Below are positions 38,213 to 48,122 of a DNA stretch of 64,000 bases, in pieces. The notes beneath the pieces are model-generated. The model made no database searches, was not told where the DNA came from, and saw only the letters and a list, made by a program, of their open reading frames with translations. Numbering within the stretch: the stretch's first letter is position 1; each line of letters begins with the position of its first letter. The translations under genes and the position numbers were made by a program. The DNA is from Sulfuritalea sp. (lineage in GTDB: Bacteria; Pseudomonadota; Gammaproteobacteria; Burkholderiales; Rhodocyclaceae): the NCBI GenBank assembly GCA_030651305.1, contig JAUSCI010000022.1, forward strand, positions 1 through 64,000, in the 5' to 3' direction.

Positions 38213-39117
38213 TAAATGCTTCTGCTTCTGGTCAAGCGCAGTACCAACTGAAGAAACTCATCCCAGATATCGCCGCGCGCCAGACCCTTGATGATGCGGT
38301 CAATCTTTGCCGCATGCAAGAGCGCGCGCATTTTGGTCGAGGGCGCCGAAGCGCTGCGTGCCTCCGTGGCCAGTGCCCAGAGTACCAGCGGCGGCGCCGC
38401 TTCCTCGCCCTTGAGGCCTTCCAGCGTGCGTGCGGCGCGCACGGTGTCGCGGGCCTTGAGGGCGTCGCGCAGATCCGACACGTCGTAGCGGGCGACGTTC
38501 ATCACCGCGGCTTCGATCTGCGCCAGCGAAATTTCGCCGGGCGGATGGAGCAGGCCGAGCTTCTGGATTTCCTGATGGGCCGCCAGCAGGTTGCCTTCGA
38601 CGTGCGCGGCGATGAATTCCAGCGCAGGCCTAGGCGCACTCTGCCGCTGACGCGCCAGGCGTTCGGCGATCCATTGCGGCAGGCGCGCTGGTGGCGGCGC
38701 GTTGCATTCGATGGCGATCCCGGCGTTCGACAGGGCAGTGACCCAGGCGGCCTTCTTCGCCTGCCAGTCGAGCTCGGGCAGCGTGATCAGCGTGACGATG
38801 CCGGGGCCCAGCGTGGAGATGTAGCGTTGCAGCGCTTCGCTGCCTTCGCGCCCCGGTTTGCCGGAGGGAATGCGCAGATCGACGAGCTTGCTGCCGCCGA
38901 ACAGCGACATGTTGCCGGTGGCAAGAAACAGCTCGTCCCATTTGAAACTGGTGCCGACGATGATGACTTCGCGTTCCTCGAAGCCCTGTTTGCGGGCGGC
39001 GGCGCGTATCGCGTCGCCGGCTTCGATCACCAGCAGCGGCTCGTCGCCGTGCAGCAGGTAGAGCGGTGCCAGCGGCTTGTCCAGGTGCGCCGCGAGTTGT
39101 TCGGGCCGCAACTGCAC
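38212..39117 (-). CDS. holA: DNA polymerase III delta subunit HolA, shortened
   Basis: A 301-residue clamp-loader subunit that opens the beta clamp. It has the N-terminal AAA-like fold (PLAPLYLLHGDEPLLVIEAG), the hinge ISLAQIEAAVMNVARYDVSD, and the C-terminal KIDRIIKGLARGDIWDEFLQ. Between VLWALATEARS and KMRALLHAAKIDRI about 35-40 residues that normally form helices of domain III are missing, relative to the usual 335-345. The frame is intact, so this is a deletion rather than a frameshift. It is downstream of leuS-lptE, 5 bases from lptE, in one transcription unit. Confidence 0.92.
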   Translation of the reverse strand: MQLRPEQLAAHLDKPLAPLYLLHGDEPLLVIEAGDAIRAAARKQGFEEREVIIVGTSFKWDELFLATGNMSLFGGSKLVDLRIPSGKPGREGSEALQRYISTLGPGIVTLITLPELDWQAKKAAWVTALSNAGIAIECNAPPPARLPQWIAERLARQRQSAPRPALEFIAAHVEGNLLAAHQEIQKLGLLHPPGEISLAQIEAAVMNVARYDVSDLRDALKARDTVRAARTLEGLKGEEAAPPLVLWALATEARSASAPSTKMRALLHAAKIDRIIKGLARGDIWDEFLQLVLRLTRSRSI

Positions 39118-39122
39118 GAAAC

Positions 39123-39704
39123 TTACTCCCCGTCGACTTTCGCCGGCCGCAGCTTCGCCGCCGCCAGCCGCCGCATCAACTGCTGCACCAGATCGCCCTG
39201 CATGTCGCGCCAGAGCAGTGCTTCTTCCGATTCCTTGGACAGCACCAGGTCGTCGCTGAAGGTGATCTCGCGACGCAGCGTGATGGTGCTGGGCGGTATG
39301 TACTCGGTTGGCACGGCGGCGGGTACGTCCGTGTATTTGACCGGCGGGGCGGAGATGGCTCCGGCGACATTGGCATGCACCTTGAAGGTAAAGACCCTCA
39401 CCAGCTGGAACTCACGCGCACGGCCGGCGGCGTTGAGGGAAAGGATGTTCTTCTGCGGCGTGTCGGCCAGCACCGTCAGCACGGCTTCCGCTTCCTTGAT
39501 ATCGACCACCCGCGTTCCCGGCGACGAGGCCTCGATGTTGCGCTTGAGCAGGGCGTAGAACTCGGAAGTCGGCGGCAGTGAAAGGGCGATCGTGGCGAAC
39601 GGCAATTTGTAGCCGGGCAGCTCCGCGCCGCCACGCAACTTGAAGCCGCAGGCCGTCACGAGGCTGATCAGCAACAGGATGACAAATAGTTTCGTTGCGC
39701 GCAT
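39123..39704 (-). CDS. lptE: LPS-assembly lipoprotein LptE
   Basis: A 193-residue outer-membrane lipoprotein that plugs the LptD barrel and helps insert LPS. The signal ends in LLISLVTACGFKLRGGAELP (Cys lipidation site). The beta-rich mature part is typical (TRVVDIKEAEAVLTVLADTP; AAVPTEYIPPSTITLRREIT). The ATG at 39704 gives the signal peptide. It lies between leuS (10 bases) and holA (5 bases), the standard betaproteobacterial order. Confidence 0.95.
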   Translation of the reverse strand: MRATKLFVILLLISLVTACGFKLRGGAELPGYKLPFATIALSLPPTSEFYALLKRNIEASSPGTRVVDIKEAEAVLTVLADTPQKNILSLNAAGRAREFQLVRVFTFKVHANVAGAISAPPVKYTDVPAAVPTEYIPPSTITLRREITFSDDLVLSKESEEALLWRDMQGDLVQQLMRRLAAAKLRPAKVDGE

Positions 39705-39714
39705 AGCGACCCTC

Positions 39715-42297
39715 TCAAACCACGATGTTGACCAGACGACCGGGAACGACGATGACTTTTCTTGCCGGCTTGCCTTCCATGAATTTCTGTGCGGCATCCG
39801 ACCCCACCGCAATGGCCTCGATCGCCGTCCTGTCGGCGCCGACTTTGACCCGGATGCTGCCGCGATGCTTGCCATTGACCTGCAGCACCAGCTCCTCCTC
39901 GTCCTGCACCAGGGCGGCAGGCAGCGGCTCGGGCCACGGTGCGTGGAGGATGTCCTCGCCAAAACCCAGTTCCCGCCAGAGTTGGTGGCAGATGTGAGGT
40001 GCGATCGGGGAGAGCAGGCGAAGCAGGATTGAAAGGCCTTCCTCGGTAACCTCGTTCCTGCCGCCCGCGAACCTGTCCAGTGCGTTCAGGATCTTCATCG
40101 TCGCAGAAGCGACGGTGTTGAACTGCAGCTTGCCCATGTCGTAATTGGCTTGCTTGAGCACGGTATGGATTTCAAACCGCGTCGCCTTGGCCAGCGTATC
40201 GCCCATTGCCGGGCCCGGATTGTCGAACCTCGCGCAATAGTTCCAGACCCGGCGCAAAAACCGGTAGGCGCCCTCGACGCCCGAGTCCGACCATTCCAGC
40301 GTCTGTTCCGGCGGCGAGGCGAACATCATGAAGAAGCGCGCGGTGTCGGCGCCGAACTCATCGATGATCGCTTGCGGATCGACGCCGTTGCGCTTGGACT
40401 TGGACATGGTGCCGACGCCGCCGTAATCGACCGTCTGGCCGTCGGCCTTCGATGTGGCGCCGACGACGTGGCCGCCCTCGTCGCGCTTGAGATCGACCTC
40501 TTCCGGGGCGAAATACTCGATGCCGCCCTTGTCGGTGCGGCGCGAGAAAATGTGGTTGAGCACCATGCCTTGCGTCAGCTGGTTGGCGAAGGGCTCGTCG
40601 TACTTGACGAGTCCCAGATCGCGCCTCACCTTGGTCCAGAAACGCGAATAGAGCAGGTGCAGGATGGCATGCTCGATGCCGCCGATGTTCTGGTCCACCG
40701 GCATCCAGTAGTTGGTGCCGGTATCGACCATTGCCGAATTCGTCGCGCGCGTGGCGGCATCGACGCCGTAGCGCGCGTAGTACCAGGACGAATCGACGAA
40801 GGTGTCCATGGTGTCGGTTTCGCGCCTGGCCGGCTTGCCGCATTGCGGGCAGGCGCAGTCGACGAAATCGGCGCGCTTGGCCAGCGGATTGCCGGAGCCG
40901 TCGGGCACGCAATCCTCGGGCAATTTCACCGGCAACTCGGCTTCGGGCACCGGCACCGTGCCGCAAGCGTCGCAATGGATCAGCGGAATCGGACAGCCCC
41001 AGTAGCGCTGGCGCGACACGCCCCAGTCGCGCAGGCGGTACTGCACCTGGGTGGCGCCGAGATCCTTGGCGCTGAGGTCGGCGGCGATGGCGGTGGTGGC
41101 GGCTTCGAGGCCGAGGCCGTCGTACTTGCCGGAATTCACGCAACGGCCGCGCTGCTTGTCGGCATACCATTCCTGCCAGCCGGCCAGCGAGAATGTCTCG
41201 CCTTCGACGGCGATCACCTGTTTGATTTCCAGGCCGTATTTCTTGGCGAACTCGAAGTCGCGTTCGTCATGGGCCGGCACGGCCATCACGGCGCCTTCAC
41301 CGTAGCTCATCAGCACGTAGTTGCCGACCCAGACTTCGACTTTGTCGCCGGTCAGCGGATGCTCGACGAAAATACCGGTCGGCATACCCTTCTTTTCCAT
41401 GGTCGCCATGTCGGCTTCCATGACCGAGCCGTGCTTGCACTCATCGATGAAGGTGGCGAGTGCGGGATTGTTTTTTGCGGCATGGCTCGCCAGCGGATGC
41501 TCGGCGGCGACGGCGCAGAAGGTCACGCCCATGATGGTGTCGGCGCGGGTGGTGAACACCCACAGCTTTTCCTGCTTGCCGTCCAGCTCGTAGGGAAAGG
41601 CGAAGCGCACGCCGATGCTCTTGCCGATCCAGTTGGCCTGCATGGTCTTGACCCGCTCCGGCCAGCCCGGCAGCGTGTCGAGCGCCGACAGCAGCTCGTC
41701 GGCATATTTCGTGATGGCCAGGTAGTAGCCGGGAATCTCGCGCTTCTCGACTACCGCGCCGGTGCGCCAGCCGCGGCCTGCGATCACCTGTTCGGAGGCG
41801 AGCACGGTCTGGTCCACCGGATCCCAGTTCACGACCTGGGTCTTCTTGTAGGCAATGCCTTTCTCCAGCATGCGCAGGAACAGCCACTGGTTCCACTTGT
41901 AATACTCGGGTGCGCAGGTCGCCAGTTCGCGCTCCCAGTCGAGGGCAAAGCCCAGCGACTGGAGCTGCTTCTTCATGGCGGCGATGTTGTCCCAGGTCCA
42001 CTTCGCCGGCGGCACCTTGTTCTGCATCGCGGCGTTCTCGGCGGGCAGGCCGAAGGCGTCCCAACCCATCGGTTGCAGGACATTGCAGCCCTTCATGCGG
42101 TGGGTGCGGGCGAGCACATCGCCGATGGTATAGTTCCGCACATGTCCCATGTGCAGTTTGCCCGACGGATAGGGGAACATCGACAGGCAGTAGTATTTCG
42201 GCCGGTTCTTGTCCCCAACGGCACGGAAAGTCTGCTGGGTATTCCAGTGGGTCTGTGCGGCCCGCTCGATTTCGTTCGGTAGGTATTTTTCCTGCAT
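39715..42297 (-). CDS. leuS: Leucyl-tRNA synthetase LeuS
   Basis: An 860-residue class I synthetase charging tRNALeu. It begins [20 protein letters not shown], has the HIGH-type [15 protein letters not shown], the CP1 editing domain, a zinc-like [15 protein letters not shown], the Rossmann catalytic part with [11 protein letters not shown] (KMSKS signature), and the C-terminal [15 protein letters not shown]. The ATG at 42297 is the family start. A dispersed-motif copy falls at 39823-39846 in the last domain. It begins the leuS-lptE-holA-proA unit. Confidence 0.99.
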   Translation of the reverse strand: MQEKYLPNEIERAAQTHWNTQQTFRAVGDKNRPKYYCLSMFPYPSGKLHMGHVRNYTIGDVLARTHRMKGCNVLQPMGWDAFGLPAENAAMQNKVPPAKWTWDNIAAMKKQLQSLGFALDWERELATCAPEYYKWNQWLFLRMLEKGIAYKKTQVVNWDPVDQTVLASEQVIAGRGWRTGAVVEKREIPGYYLAITKYADELLSALDTLPGWPERVKTMQANWIGKSIGVRFAFPYELDGKQEKLWVFTTRADTIMGVTFCAVAAEHPLASHAAKNNPALATFIDECKHGSVMEADMATMEKKGMPTGIFVEHPLTGDKVEVWVGNYVLMSYGEGAVMAVPAHDERDFEFAKKYGLEIKQVIAVEGETFSLAGWQEWYADKQRGRCVNSGKYDGLGLEAATTAIAADLSAKDLGATQVQYRLRDWGVSRQRYWGCPIPLIHCDACGTVPVPEAELPVKLPEDCVPDGSGNPLAKRADFVDCACPQCGKPARRETDTMDTFVDSSWYYARYGVDAATRATNSAMVDTGTNYWMPVDQNIGGIEHAILHLLYSRFWTKVRRDLGLVKYDEPFANQLTQGMVLNHIFSRRTDKGGIEYFAPEEVDLKRDEGGHVVGATSKADGQTVDYGGVGTMSKSKRNGVDPQAIIDEFGADTARFFMMFASPPEQTLEWSDSGVEGAYRFLRRVWNYCARFDNPGPAMGDTLAKATRFEIHTVLKQANYDMGKLQFNTVASATMKILNALDRFAGGRNEVTEEGLSILLRLLSPIAPHICHQLWRELGFGEDILHAPWPEPLPAALVQDEEELVLQVNGKHRGSIRVKVGADRTAIEAIAVGSDAAQKFMEGKPARKVIVVPGRLVNIVV
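39823..39846 (+). repeat. Dispersed motif copy in leuS
   Basis: CGCCGTCCTGTCGGCGCCGA followed by CTTT. It deviates in the middle (GTCGG for GCCAG) but keeps CGCCGT and GCGCCGACT; the leuS strand reads VGADRTA. Confidence 0.4.
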
Positions 42298-42368
42298 GGC
42301 CGGGCGCGTGTTTTGAGTACTGACAAAGGCGGGAATTATACCTGCCGACACTGATCGAAAGGATTCGC

Positions 42369-43241
42369 ATGCGGCCGTTTAACCTGATTCTCGCAGTAGT
42401 TGCCGCCGTCGTACTGTTGCCGTCGGCGGCGGCGTTTGCCGCCGCGCCGGCAACCGTGGAAGCCGTGCAAGCGCCGGCCTGGCGTGATCGAGACGGCGTC
42501 ACGGCGCCCCTGGCGGCGGGCATGGAGTTGAAGAGCGGCGATGTGCTGCGCACCGGTCAGGGCGCGCGCGCGTACGTGCTGCTGGCCGAGGGCAGCCGGG
42601 TCAAGCTGGGCGAGGCGGCGCAATTCACTTTTCATACACGCAGCCTGCAGCCGCAAAGAAGCTTTAGCGGTGCGCTCGATGTCCTGGCGGGAGCCTTCCG
42701 CTTTACCACCGGCAAGTTGTGGAAAACCCGTGCGCGTGAGGTAGCCATTCGTGTCGGCACAGCCACCATCGGCATTCGCGGCACCGACCTGTGGGGACGG
42801 ACCAACAGCGACGGCGATCTGGTCGCCTTGCTCGAGGGCCGCATCGAAATCATCCGCGCCGGCCAGGCCACCGTACTGGCGCAGCCGATGACCTATTTCG
42901 ACGCGCCGCGCGGCCAGGCTGCCGCCGTCAAAGCACTCGATCCGGGAGTATTCAGTTCGCTGGCGCGCCAGACCGAAATCCTGCCGGGCGATGGCGCGGT
43001 GCGCGCCAAGGGCAAGTGGCGAGTCCTGGCTGGCGATGCGGCCAGCGAAGAAGCCGCGCTGGAACTATATGACCAGATACGCGAAGCAGGATTTGCCGCG
43101 CGCATCCGGCCACGTGCGACAGCACCCGACGGCTGGCGTTACGAAGTGCTGCTCGGAGGCTTTTCGAGCGTCGCCGAAGCCGAAATTGCGGCGGCTCGGC
43201 TGAAAGCCGCCACAGGCCTCAAGGCAAGCGTCGGCCGCTAA
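42369..43241 (+). CDS. FecR-domain protein with C-terminal SPOR domain
   Basis: A 290-residue exported protein. After a signal peptide ([19 protein letters not shown]), residues about 35-180 form a FecR-like beta domain ([39 protein letters not shown]). Residues about 215-290 form a SPOR domain ([40 protein letters not shown]) that binds denuded septal peptidoglycan. A cell-wall-bound sensing or structural role is inferred. It is divergent from leuS. Confidence 0.85.
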   Translation: MRPFNLILAVVAAVVLLPSAAAFAAAPATVEAVQAPAWRDRDGVTAPLAAGMELKSGDVLRTGQGARAYVLLAEGSRVKLGEAAQFTFHTRSLQPQRSFSGALDVLAGAFRFTTGKLWKTRAREVAIRVGTATIGIRGTDLWGRTNSDGDLVALLEGRIEIIRAGQATVLAQPMTYFDAPRGQAAAVKALDPGVFSSLARQTEILPGDGAVRAKGKWRVLAGDAASEEAALELYDQIREAGFAARIRPRATAPDGWRYEVLLGGFSSVAEAEIAAARLKAATGLKASVGR

Positions 43242-43585
43242 CCTGGCTGGTGCTGCCCTGCGGCTGATCCGATCAGCCGCCAGCCGCGAGCCGTCAGGGC
43301 CGCCCCTTGTTGGGCCACTTGCATCGAGACAGCCCACAAGCGAGCCTGGGCGCGCGCCCAAGGGCGCCAGCCGAAGGATGCCGCGTCTTCACGCAGGGAT
43401 TCGGCCGCCACCAGTTCCAGCAGGCGATCCACGGCCAGCTTGTAATAGGCCGACGATCCGGATGCAGCGCGGCGTGCGGCCCAGCGTTCCGACTCGTGCC
43501 AGAGGGTCTCGGCTCGACGCTCGCTGATGCCGGCTTTTTTTGCCAGCCACGGCAGCAGTTTGGGTGTCCTGAGCTTGGTTCTCAT
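43238..43585 (-). CDS. Hypothetical basic helical protein
   Basis: A 115-residue soluble protein beginning MRTKLRTPKLLPWLAKKAGI, rich in Arg, Ala and Trp (ETLWHESERWAARRA; RPWARAQARLWA). It contains an HTH-like start (KKAGISERRAETLW) but no other recognisable domain. GGAGAAACTC precedes the ATG. It overlaps the FecR-SPOR gene tail-to-tail by 4 bases. Similar small proteins are found in betaproteobacteria, but I know no function. Confidence 0.65.
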   Translation of the reverse strand: MRTKLRTPKLLPWLAKKAGISERRAETLWHESERWAARRAASGSSAYYKLAVDRLLELVAAESLREDAASFGWRPWARAQARLWAVSMQVAQQGAALTARGWRLIGSAAGQHQPG

Positions 43586-43848
43586 GAGTTTCTCCTGTTC
43601 GGTCGGGCTTTTCCGGCCTTGTGGGCCGGGGCCGCCCGTCTTGCACGCAATGTGTTGCATTGCAGCAATCAAGATTGTATAGAGTTTATATGGGTGAAAC
43701 ACTCTAAATGGAAGTAAGTTGTTGCAATGCGACACACGCCTGTCTGACGAGCAATTGCCACGGAGATCGTCCTTTGTTAGCGCTTACTGTCGCCTGTTTG
43801 CTTCCGCTCAGGTCGATATAATCGCCATCTCACCTGCACATCGCTGTC
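43586..43848. other. Intergenic region upstream of uvrD
   Basis: 263 bases. It contains an imperfect inverted repeat (TGTTGCATTGC at 43652, TTGCAATGCGACA near 43722) around an AT-rich core (ATTGTATAGAGTTTATATGG) that could hold the promoter of the minus-strand gene. No further gene was seen. Confidence 0.3.
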
Positions 43849-46023
43849 ATGAATCCCCTGCTCGCCCCCCTCAACGCGCCGCAACTGGCGGCGGTCACGC
43901 TGCCGCCGGCGCATGCCCTGATCCTCGCCGGCGCCGGTTCGGGCAAGACTCGGGTGCTGACGACGCGCATCGCCTGGCTGATTTCCACCGGACAGGTGTC
44001 GCCGCCGGGAGTGCTCGCCGTGACCTTCACCAACAAGGCGGCCAAGGAAATGCAGACGCGGCTGGCCGGCATGCTGCCGATCAACGTCAGGGGCATGTGG
44101 ATCGGCACCTTTCACGGTTTGTGCAACCGCCTGCTGCGCGCCCACTATCGCGATGCCGGCCTGCCGCAACTGTTCCAGATTCTCGACTCGGCCGATCAGC
44201 AGGCCTCGGTCAAGCGCCTGCTGAAATCGCTGAATGTCGATGACGAGAAGTTCCCGCCGCGCGAGCTGTGCCATTTCATCAACGCGCAGAAGGAACAGGG
44301 ATTGCGCGCCGCAGCGGTGGAAGCCTGGGACGACTGGGCACGCAAACGCATCGGGCTCTACGAAGCCTACGAAGCCCAGTGCCAGCGCGAAGGCGTGGTC
44401 GATTTCGCCGAACTCCTGTTGCGCTCGTATGAACTGCTGGAACGCAACGAACCGCTGCGCCGGCATTATCAGGAGCGTTTCCGCCACATCCTCGTCGATG
44501 AATTCCAGGACACGAACAAACTTCAATATCGCTGGTTGAAGCTCTTGGCCGGCGGCGGTGCCCATCTGTTCTGCGTCGGCGATGATGACCAGAGCATCTA
44601 CGCCTTTCGCGGCGCGGACGTTGGCAACATGAGCGACTTCGAGCGCGAGTTCAAAGTCGAAAACCTGATCCGCCTCGAACAGAACTACCGTTCCCACGGC
44701 AACATCCTCGATGCGGCCAACGCCATCATCAAGAACAACCCGACGCGCCTCGGCAAGAACCTGTGGACCGAGGCCGGCAGCGGTGAGCCGATCCGTATCT
44801 ACGAGTCCTATTCCGACGGCGACGAAGCGCGCTGGATCGTCGAGGAGGTCCGGGCATTGACGCGCGAGGGCCATGTGCGCGCCGAGATCGCCTTGCTGTA
44901 TCGCAGCAACGCCCAGTCGCGCGCGCTGGAGCATGCGCTGTTCAACGCCGGCCTGCCCTACCGTGTGTATGGCGGCCTGCGCTTCTTCGAGCGCGCCGAG
45001 ATCAAGCATGCGCTGGCCTATCTGCGCCTGATCGCCAACGCTGATGACGACACCGCCTTCGCCCGCGTGGTGAATTTCCCGACGCGCGGTATCGGCGCGC
45101 GCAGCCTCGAAAGCTTGCAGGATGCGGCGAAGGCGGCCAACAGCAGCCTCCATGCGGCGATCCCGCAAGTGGCCGGTGCCGGCGGCGCCAAGCTGGCCGC
45201 TTTCGCCCAACTGATCGTCATGCTGCGCGAGGCCGTACAGCTGCCGCTGCCGGAACTGGTCGAACACGTCGTCGAACTGTCCGGCCTGCGCGCTCATTAC
45301 CTGAACGAGAAGGAAGGCCAGGACCGGCTCGCCAACCTCGACGAGCTGATCAATGCCGCCGCCAGCTTTGTCGCCGAGGAAGGCGAGCCGAATCAGGATG
45401 GCGAAATCACCGGCGAATTCGGCAACGATTTGTCATCGTTCCTTGCCCACGCTTCGCTGGAGGCCGGCGAACATCAGGCCGGCGAAGGCGACGACGCGCT
45501 GCAACTGATGACCGTGCATTCGGCCAAGGGCCTGGAGTTCAACGTGGTTTTCATCAGCGGTCTGGAGGACGGCCTGTTTCCCCACGAGAACTCGCTGACC
45601 GAGGACAAAGGTCTCGAAGAAGAGCGGCGCCTGATGTATGTCGCCGTCACCCGCGCCCGGCAGCGGCTTTACCTGAGCTTCGCGCAGACCCGCATGCTGC
45701 ACGGGCAGACGCGCTACAACCTGCCTTCGCGATTTGTCGACGAGGTTCCTGATGAACTGGTGAAGTGGCTGACGCCGCGTGCCGGCACGGGTGGCTTCGC
45801 CGTCCCGTCGGCACCGACTTTCAGCTGCGTATCACGTCGCAGCGAGTCATCCCGCAGCGACAGCGGCTTTCACATCGGCCAGACGGTGTTGCATCCCAAG
45901 TTCGGCCTCGGCGTTATCGTCAATGCCGAAGGTCGCGGTACCGATGCCCGCGTGCAGGTCAATTTCGGCGCCGCCGGCATGAAATGGCTGGCGCTGGCCG
46001 TTGCCAAACTGGAGGCTGCATGA
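43849..46023 (+). CDS. uvrD: UvrD/Rep family DNA helicase
   Basis: A 724-residue SF1A 3'-5' helicase. Motifs in order: Q-like LNAPQLAAV, Walker A AGAGSGKT (27-34), AVTFTNKAAKEM, Walker B VDEFQDTN, GDDDQSIYAFRGAD, LEQNYRSHGNIL, VHSAKGLEF and VAVTRARQRLYLS. The C-terminus contains the UvrD Tudor-like part HPKFGLGVIVNAEGRG. Its role is mismatch and excision repair and replication restart. Its stop overlaps the next start (ATGA), so the hydrolase is coupled. A dispersed-motif copy lies at 45798-45822 in the linker. Confidence 0.97.
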   Translation: MNPLLAPLNAPQLAAVTLPPAHALILAGAGSGKTRVLTTRIAWLISTGQVSPPGVLAVTFTNKAAKEMQTRLAGMLPINVRGMWIGTFHGLCNRLLRAHYRDAGLPQLFQILDSADQQASVKRLLKSLNVDDEKFPPRELCHFINAQKEQGLRAAAVEAWDDWARKRIGLYEAYEAQCQREGVVDFAELLLRSYELLERNEPLRRHYQERFRHILVDEFQDTNKLQYRWLKLLAGGGAHLFCVGDDDQSIYAFRGADVGNMSDFEREFKVENLIRLEQNYRSHGNILDAANAIIKNNPTRLGKNLWTEAGSGEPIRIYESYSDGDEARWIVEEVRALTREGHVRAEIALLYRSNAQSRALEHALFNAGLPYRVYGGLRFFERAEIKHALAYLRLIANADDDTAFARVVNFPTRGIGARSLESLQDAAKAANSSLHAAIPQVAGAGGAKLAAFAQLIVMLREAVQLPLPELVEHVVELSGLRAHYLNEKEGQDRLANLDELINAAASFVAEEGEPNQDGEITGEFGNDLSSFLAHASLEAGEHQAGEGDDALQLMTVHSAKGLEFNVVFISGLEDGLFPHENSLTEDKGLEEERRLMYVAVTRARQRLYLSFAQTRMLHGQTRYNLPSRFVDEVPDELVKWLTPRAGTGGFAVPSAPTFSCVSRRSESSRSDSGFHIGQTVLHPKFGLGVIVNAEGRGTDARVQVNFGAAGMKWLALAVAKLEAA
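45798..45822 (+). repeat. Dispersed motif copy in uvrD
   Basis: CGCCGTCCCGTCGGCACCGA followed by CTTTC. A diverged copy: the two outer blocks are kept, the centre differs. It lies in the poorly conserved linker near the C-terminus. Confidence 0.35.
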
Positions 46024-46814
46024 ACACCGTTCGCGTCAATGACATCGACGTTCGCTACCAGGTTGAAGGCCGCGGTCCCTGGATAGCGCTTTCGCATTCG
46101 CTGAGTTGCGACCTGACGATGTGGGATGAACTCGCCGTGGCGCTGGCGCCGACTTTCACGGTGCTGCGCTATGACACGCGCGGCCACGGCGGCACGGGTT
46201 TGGCAAGCTCGGCACCCGACGGCGCCTACAGTTTCGCGCAACTCACCGCCGACATCACCGGCCTGCTCGATGCGCTGAACATCGAGCGCACGCACTTCGT
46301 CGGCCTGTCGCTGGGCGGCATGATCGGCCAGCATCTGGCGCTGAGCGCACCGCAGCGCTTGAACAAGCTGGTGATCGCCAGTTCCACCAGCCGGATTCCG
46401 CCGCAGGCGTCGCCCCTGTGGGACGAGCGCATCCGCCTGGTGCGCGCGCAGGGGTGTGCGGCGATGGTCGAGGGCACTCTGGGACGCTGGTTTACGCCGG
46501 GCTTCCGCGCCGCGCGACCGGAGCTGATGCAGCGCATCGGCAGCCTGATCGCGGCCACGCCGGTGGCCGGCTACGTCGGTTGCGCCGAGGCGATCCGCCA
46601 TCTCGACATCACGCCGCAACTTGCCGCCATCCGCACGCCGACCCTGGTCGTCGCCGGAGAGGATGATCCCGGTACGCCGCCGGCAATGTCGGCCGTCATC
46701 GCGGCGGCAATTCCCGGTGCGCGACTGGAAACCATAGCGTCAGCGTCGCATCTTTCCTGTCTCGAGCAGCCGGAAGCATTCCGGCGGCTGCTGGCCGGCT
46801 TTCTCAGCGGCTAG
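46020..46814 (+). CDS. Alpha/beta hydrolase, 3-oxoadipate enol-lactonase-like
   Basis: A 264-residue alpha/beta hydrolase. The oxyanion region is IALSHSLSCDLTMWDELAVA, the nucleophile elbow GLSLGGMIGQ, the Asp in VVAGEDDPGTPP and the His in ASASHLSCLEQPEAF. The pattern is closest to PcaD (enol-lactonase), but other pcaD-pathway genes are absent, so the substrate is open. It starts in the ATGA overlap with uvrD. Its last 11 bases overlap the HD-GYP-like gene on the other strand. Confidence 0.82.
   Translation: MNTVRVNDIDVRYQVEGRGPWIALSHSLSCDLTMWDELAVALAPTFTVLRYDTRGHGGTGLASSAPDGAYSFAQLTADITGLLDALNIERTHFVGLSLGGMIGQHLALSAPQRLNKLVIASSTSRIPPQASPLWDERIRLVRAQGCAAMVEGTLGRWFTPGFRAARPELMQRIGSLIAATPVAGYVGCAEAIRHLDITPQLAAIRTPTLVVAGEDDPGTPPAMSAVIAAAIPGARLETIASASHLSCLEQPEAFRRLLAGFLSG
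46133..46157 (+). repeat. Dispersed motif copy in the hydrolase gene
   Basis: CGCCGTGGCGCTGGCGCCGA followed by CTTTC, only 311 bases after the uvrD copy. It encodes AVALAPTF of the hydrolase. Confidence 0.4.
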
Positions 46815-48063
46815 GAAAGAAATACTTGGCGATCAGCACCTGCAGCCTGGACTCGACAACACCCTCCGGAGTGTTGCTGACCTCGCGGTAAAGCGCTTCG
46901 GCGATGCCGGCAAAGGCTGTCGTCAGGCGCGGGTCGAAATGGCTGCCGCTGCCTTGTTGCAGAATCGTCATGGCTTCGGCAAATGGAAAAGCTTCCTTGT
47001 AGGCACGCTTCGATGTCAGGGCGTCGAACACGTCGACGATGGCGAAAATGCGCGCGGTAACCGGAATCGCCTCGCCGCCGAGGCCCTTGAGGTAGCCGCT
47101 GCCATCGAACTTCTCGTGGTGGTACTCGACCACGTCGCGCGCCCTTTGCAGCCAGTCCGACTTCCTCAGAATCTCGACGCCCATCGTGACGTGGGTTCTC
47201 ATGATCTCGAATTCGCGCTCGTCAAGAGCGGCGGGTTTGAGCAGAATGTTGTCGCTGATGCCGATCTTGCCAACGTCATGAAGAAAGGCGCCGGCGATCA
47301 GGTCGCGAATTTCGCCGTGCCTGAGGCCGACCGTTTCGGCCAGCCTGACGGCGTAACTGACGACGCGGTAGTTGTGGATGTTGGTGGCGGCATCCCGCTT
47401 GGCGATGGCCGAGCCCAGCACTTCCATGAGTTCGACGTTGCCCTTGAGCAAGTCGTTCGAGTAGCGCATCACGTCCCGGTTCAAGGACAGGATGACCGGA
47501 TAGAGGCAGACGGTCGTCAGGGTGACGGCAACCAGGACCACCAGCAGGGTGACGATCATTTCGTGGCGCAGCCGCCCGAGCGTTTCCCGATCGATCAGGA
47601 AGGCGCCCTCGACATAGCCGGCGATGCCGCCCGTCGTCTCCCTGAGCGGCACAAGAACGCGCAGGACGGCTTGGCCGTCGGCGCTGAGCTTGCCGACGTG
47701 ATTTTCGTCGTCGGCCGGAAAGGCGGAGGTCTGGCGCCGGAGTTCCTGTTCGAGCGCAACGTGAAGGGGATTGACCGCCGCCGCCACTGTGGCCCGATTC
47801 CTGTCGCGGAACTCGACGGCAATGGCATGTTGCCGGACGAAGTCGGCAGCCAGCCGGTTCAGGTCTCTGCGTTGCGATTCCTCGCGGTTGAGCAGCGGCA
47901 GGCTTGCGGCCGAGACCTTGCGCAACTCTCCGGTTGCCAGCTCGACCAACTGGTTGTCGATTCTGCTGAAGCCCAGCAAGGACACTGCCGCGCCCGTCAG
48001 CAGGGAGACCACCACCCAGGCCGCGAGCAGTCGATTGAAAATGGTGCGATGAATTCTGGACAT
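46804..48063 (-). CDS. Membrane HD-GYP-like phosphodiesterase, variant motif
   Basis: A 419-residue protein. An N-terminal helix (LLAAWVVVSLLTGAAVSLLG), a periplasmic sensor part (about 40-165) and a second helix (MIVTLLVVLVAVTLTTVCLY) lead to a cytoplasmic HD domain with AGAFLHDVGKIGISDNILLK, HVTMGVEIL and VVEYHHEKFDGSGYLKGLGG. True HD-GYP proteins have GYP; here it is GYL. It may still hydrolyse c-di-GMP. The ATG at 48063 (MSRIHRTIFNR) was preferred to a TTG five codons earlier. Confidence 0.85.
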   Translation of the reverse strand: MSRIHRTIFNRLLAAWVVVSLLTGAAVSLLGFSRIDNQLVELATGELRKVSAASLPLLNREESQRRDLNRLAADFVRQHAIAVEFRDRNRATVAAAVNPLHVALEQELRRQTSAFPADDENHVGKLSADGQAVLRVLVPLRETTGGIAGYVEGAFLIDRETLGRLRHEMIVTLLVVLVAVTLTTVCLYPVILSLNRDVMRYSNDLLKGNVELMEVLGSAIAKRDAATNIHNYRVVSYAVRLAETVGLRHGEIRDLIAGAFLHDVGKIGISDNILLKPAALDEREFEIMRTHVTMGVEILRKSDWLQRARDVVEYHHEKFDGSGYLKGLGGEAIPVTARIFAIVDVFDALTSKRAYKEAFPFAEAMTILQQGSGSHFDPRLTTAFAGIAEALYREVSNTPEGVVESRLQVLIAKYFFPSR

Positions 48064-48122
48064 GCTCTTGGTCGGCAAATTAAGCCGCTATGATACGCGT
48101 TCAATTCAGGGGAGAAAGAGTC

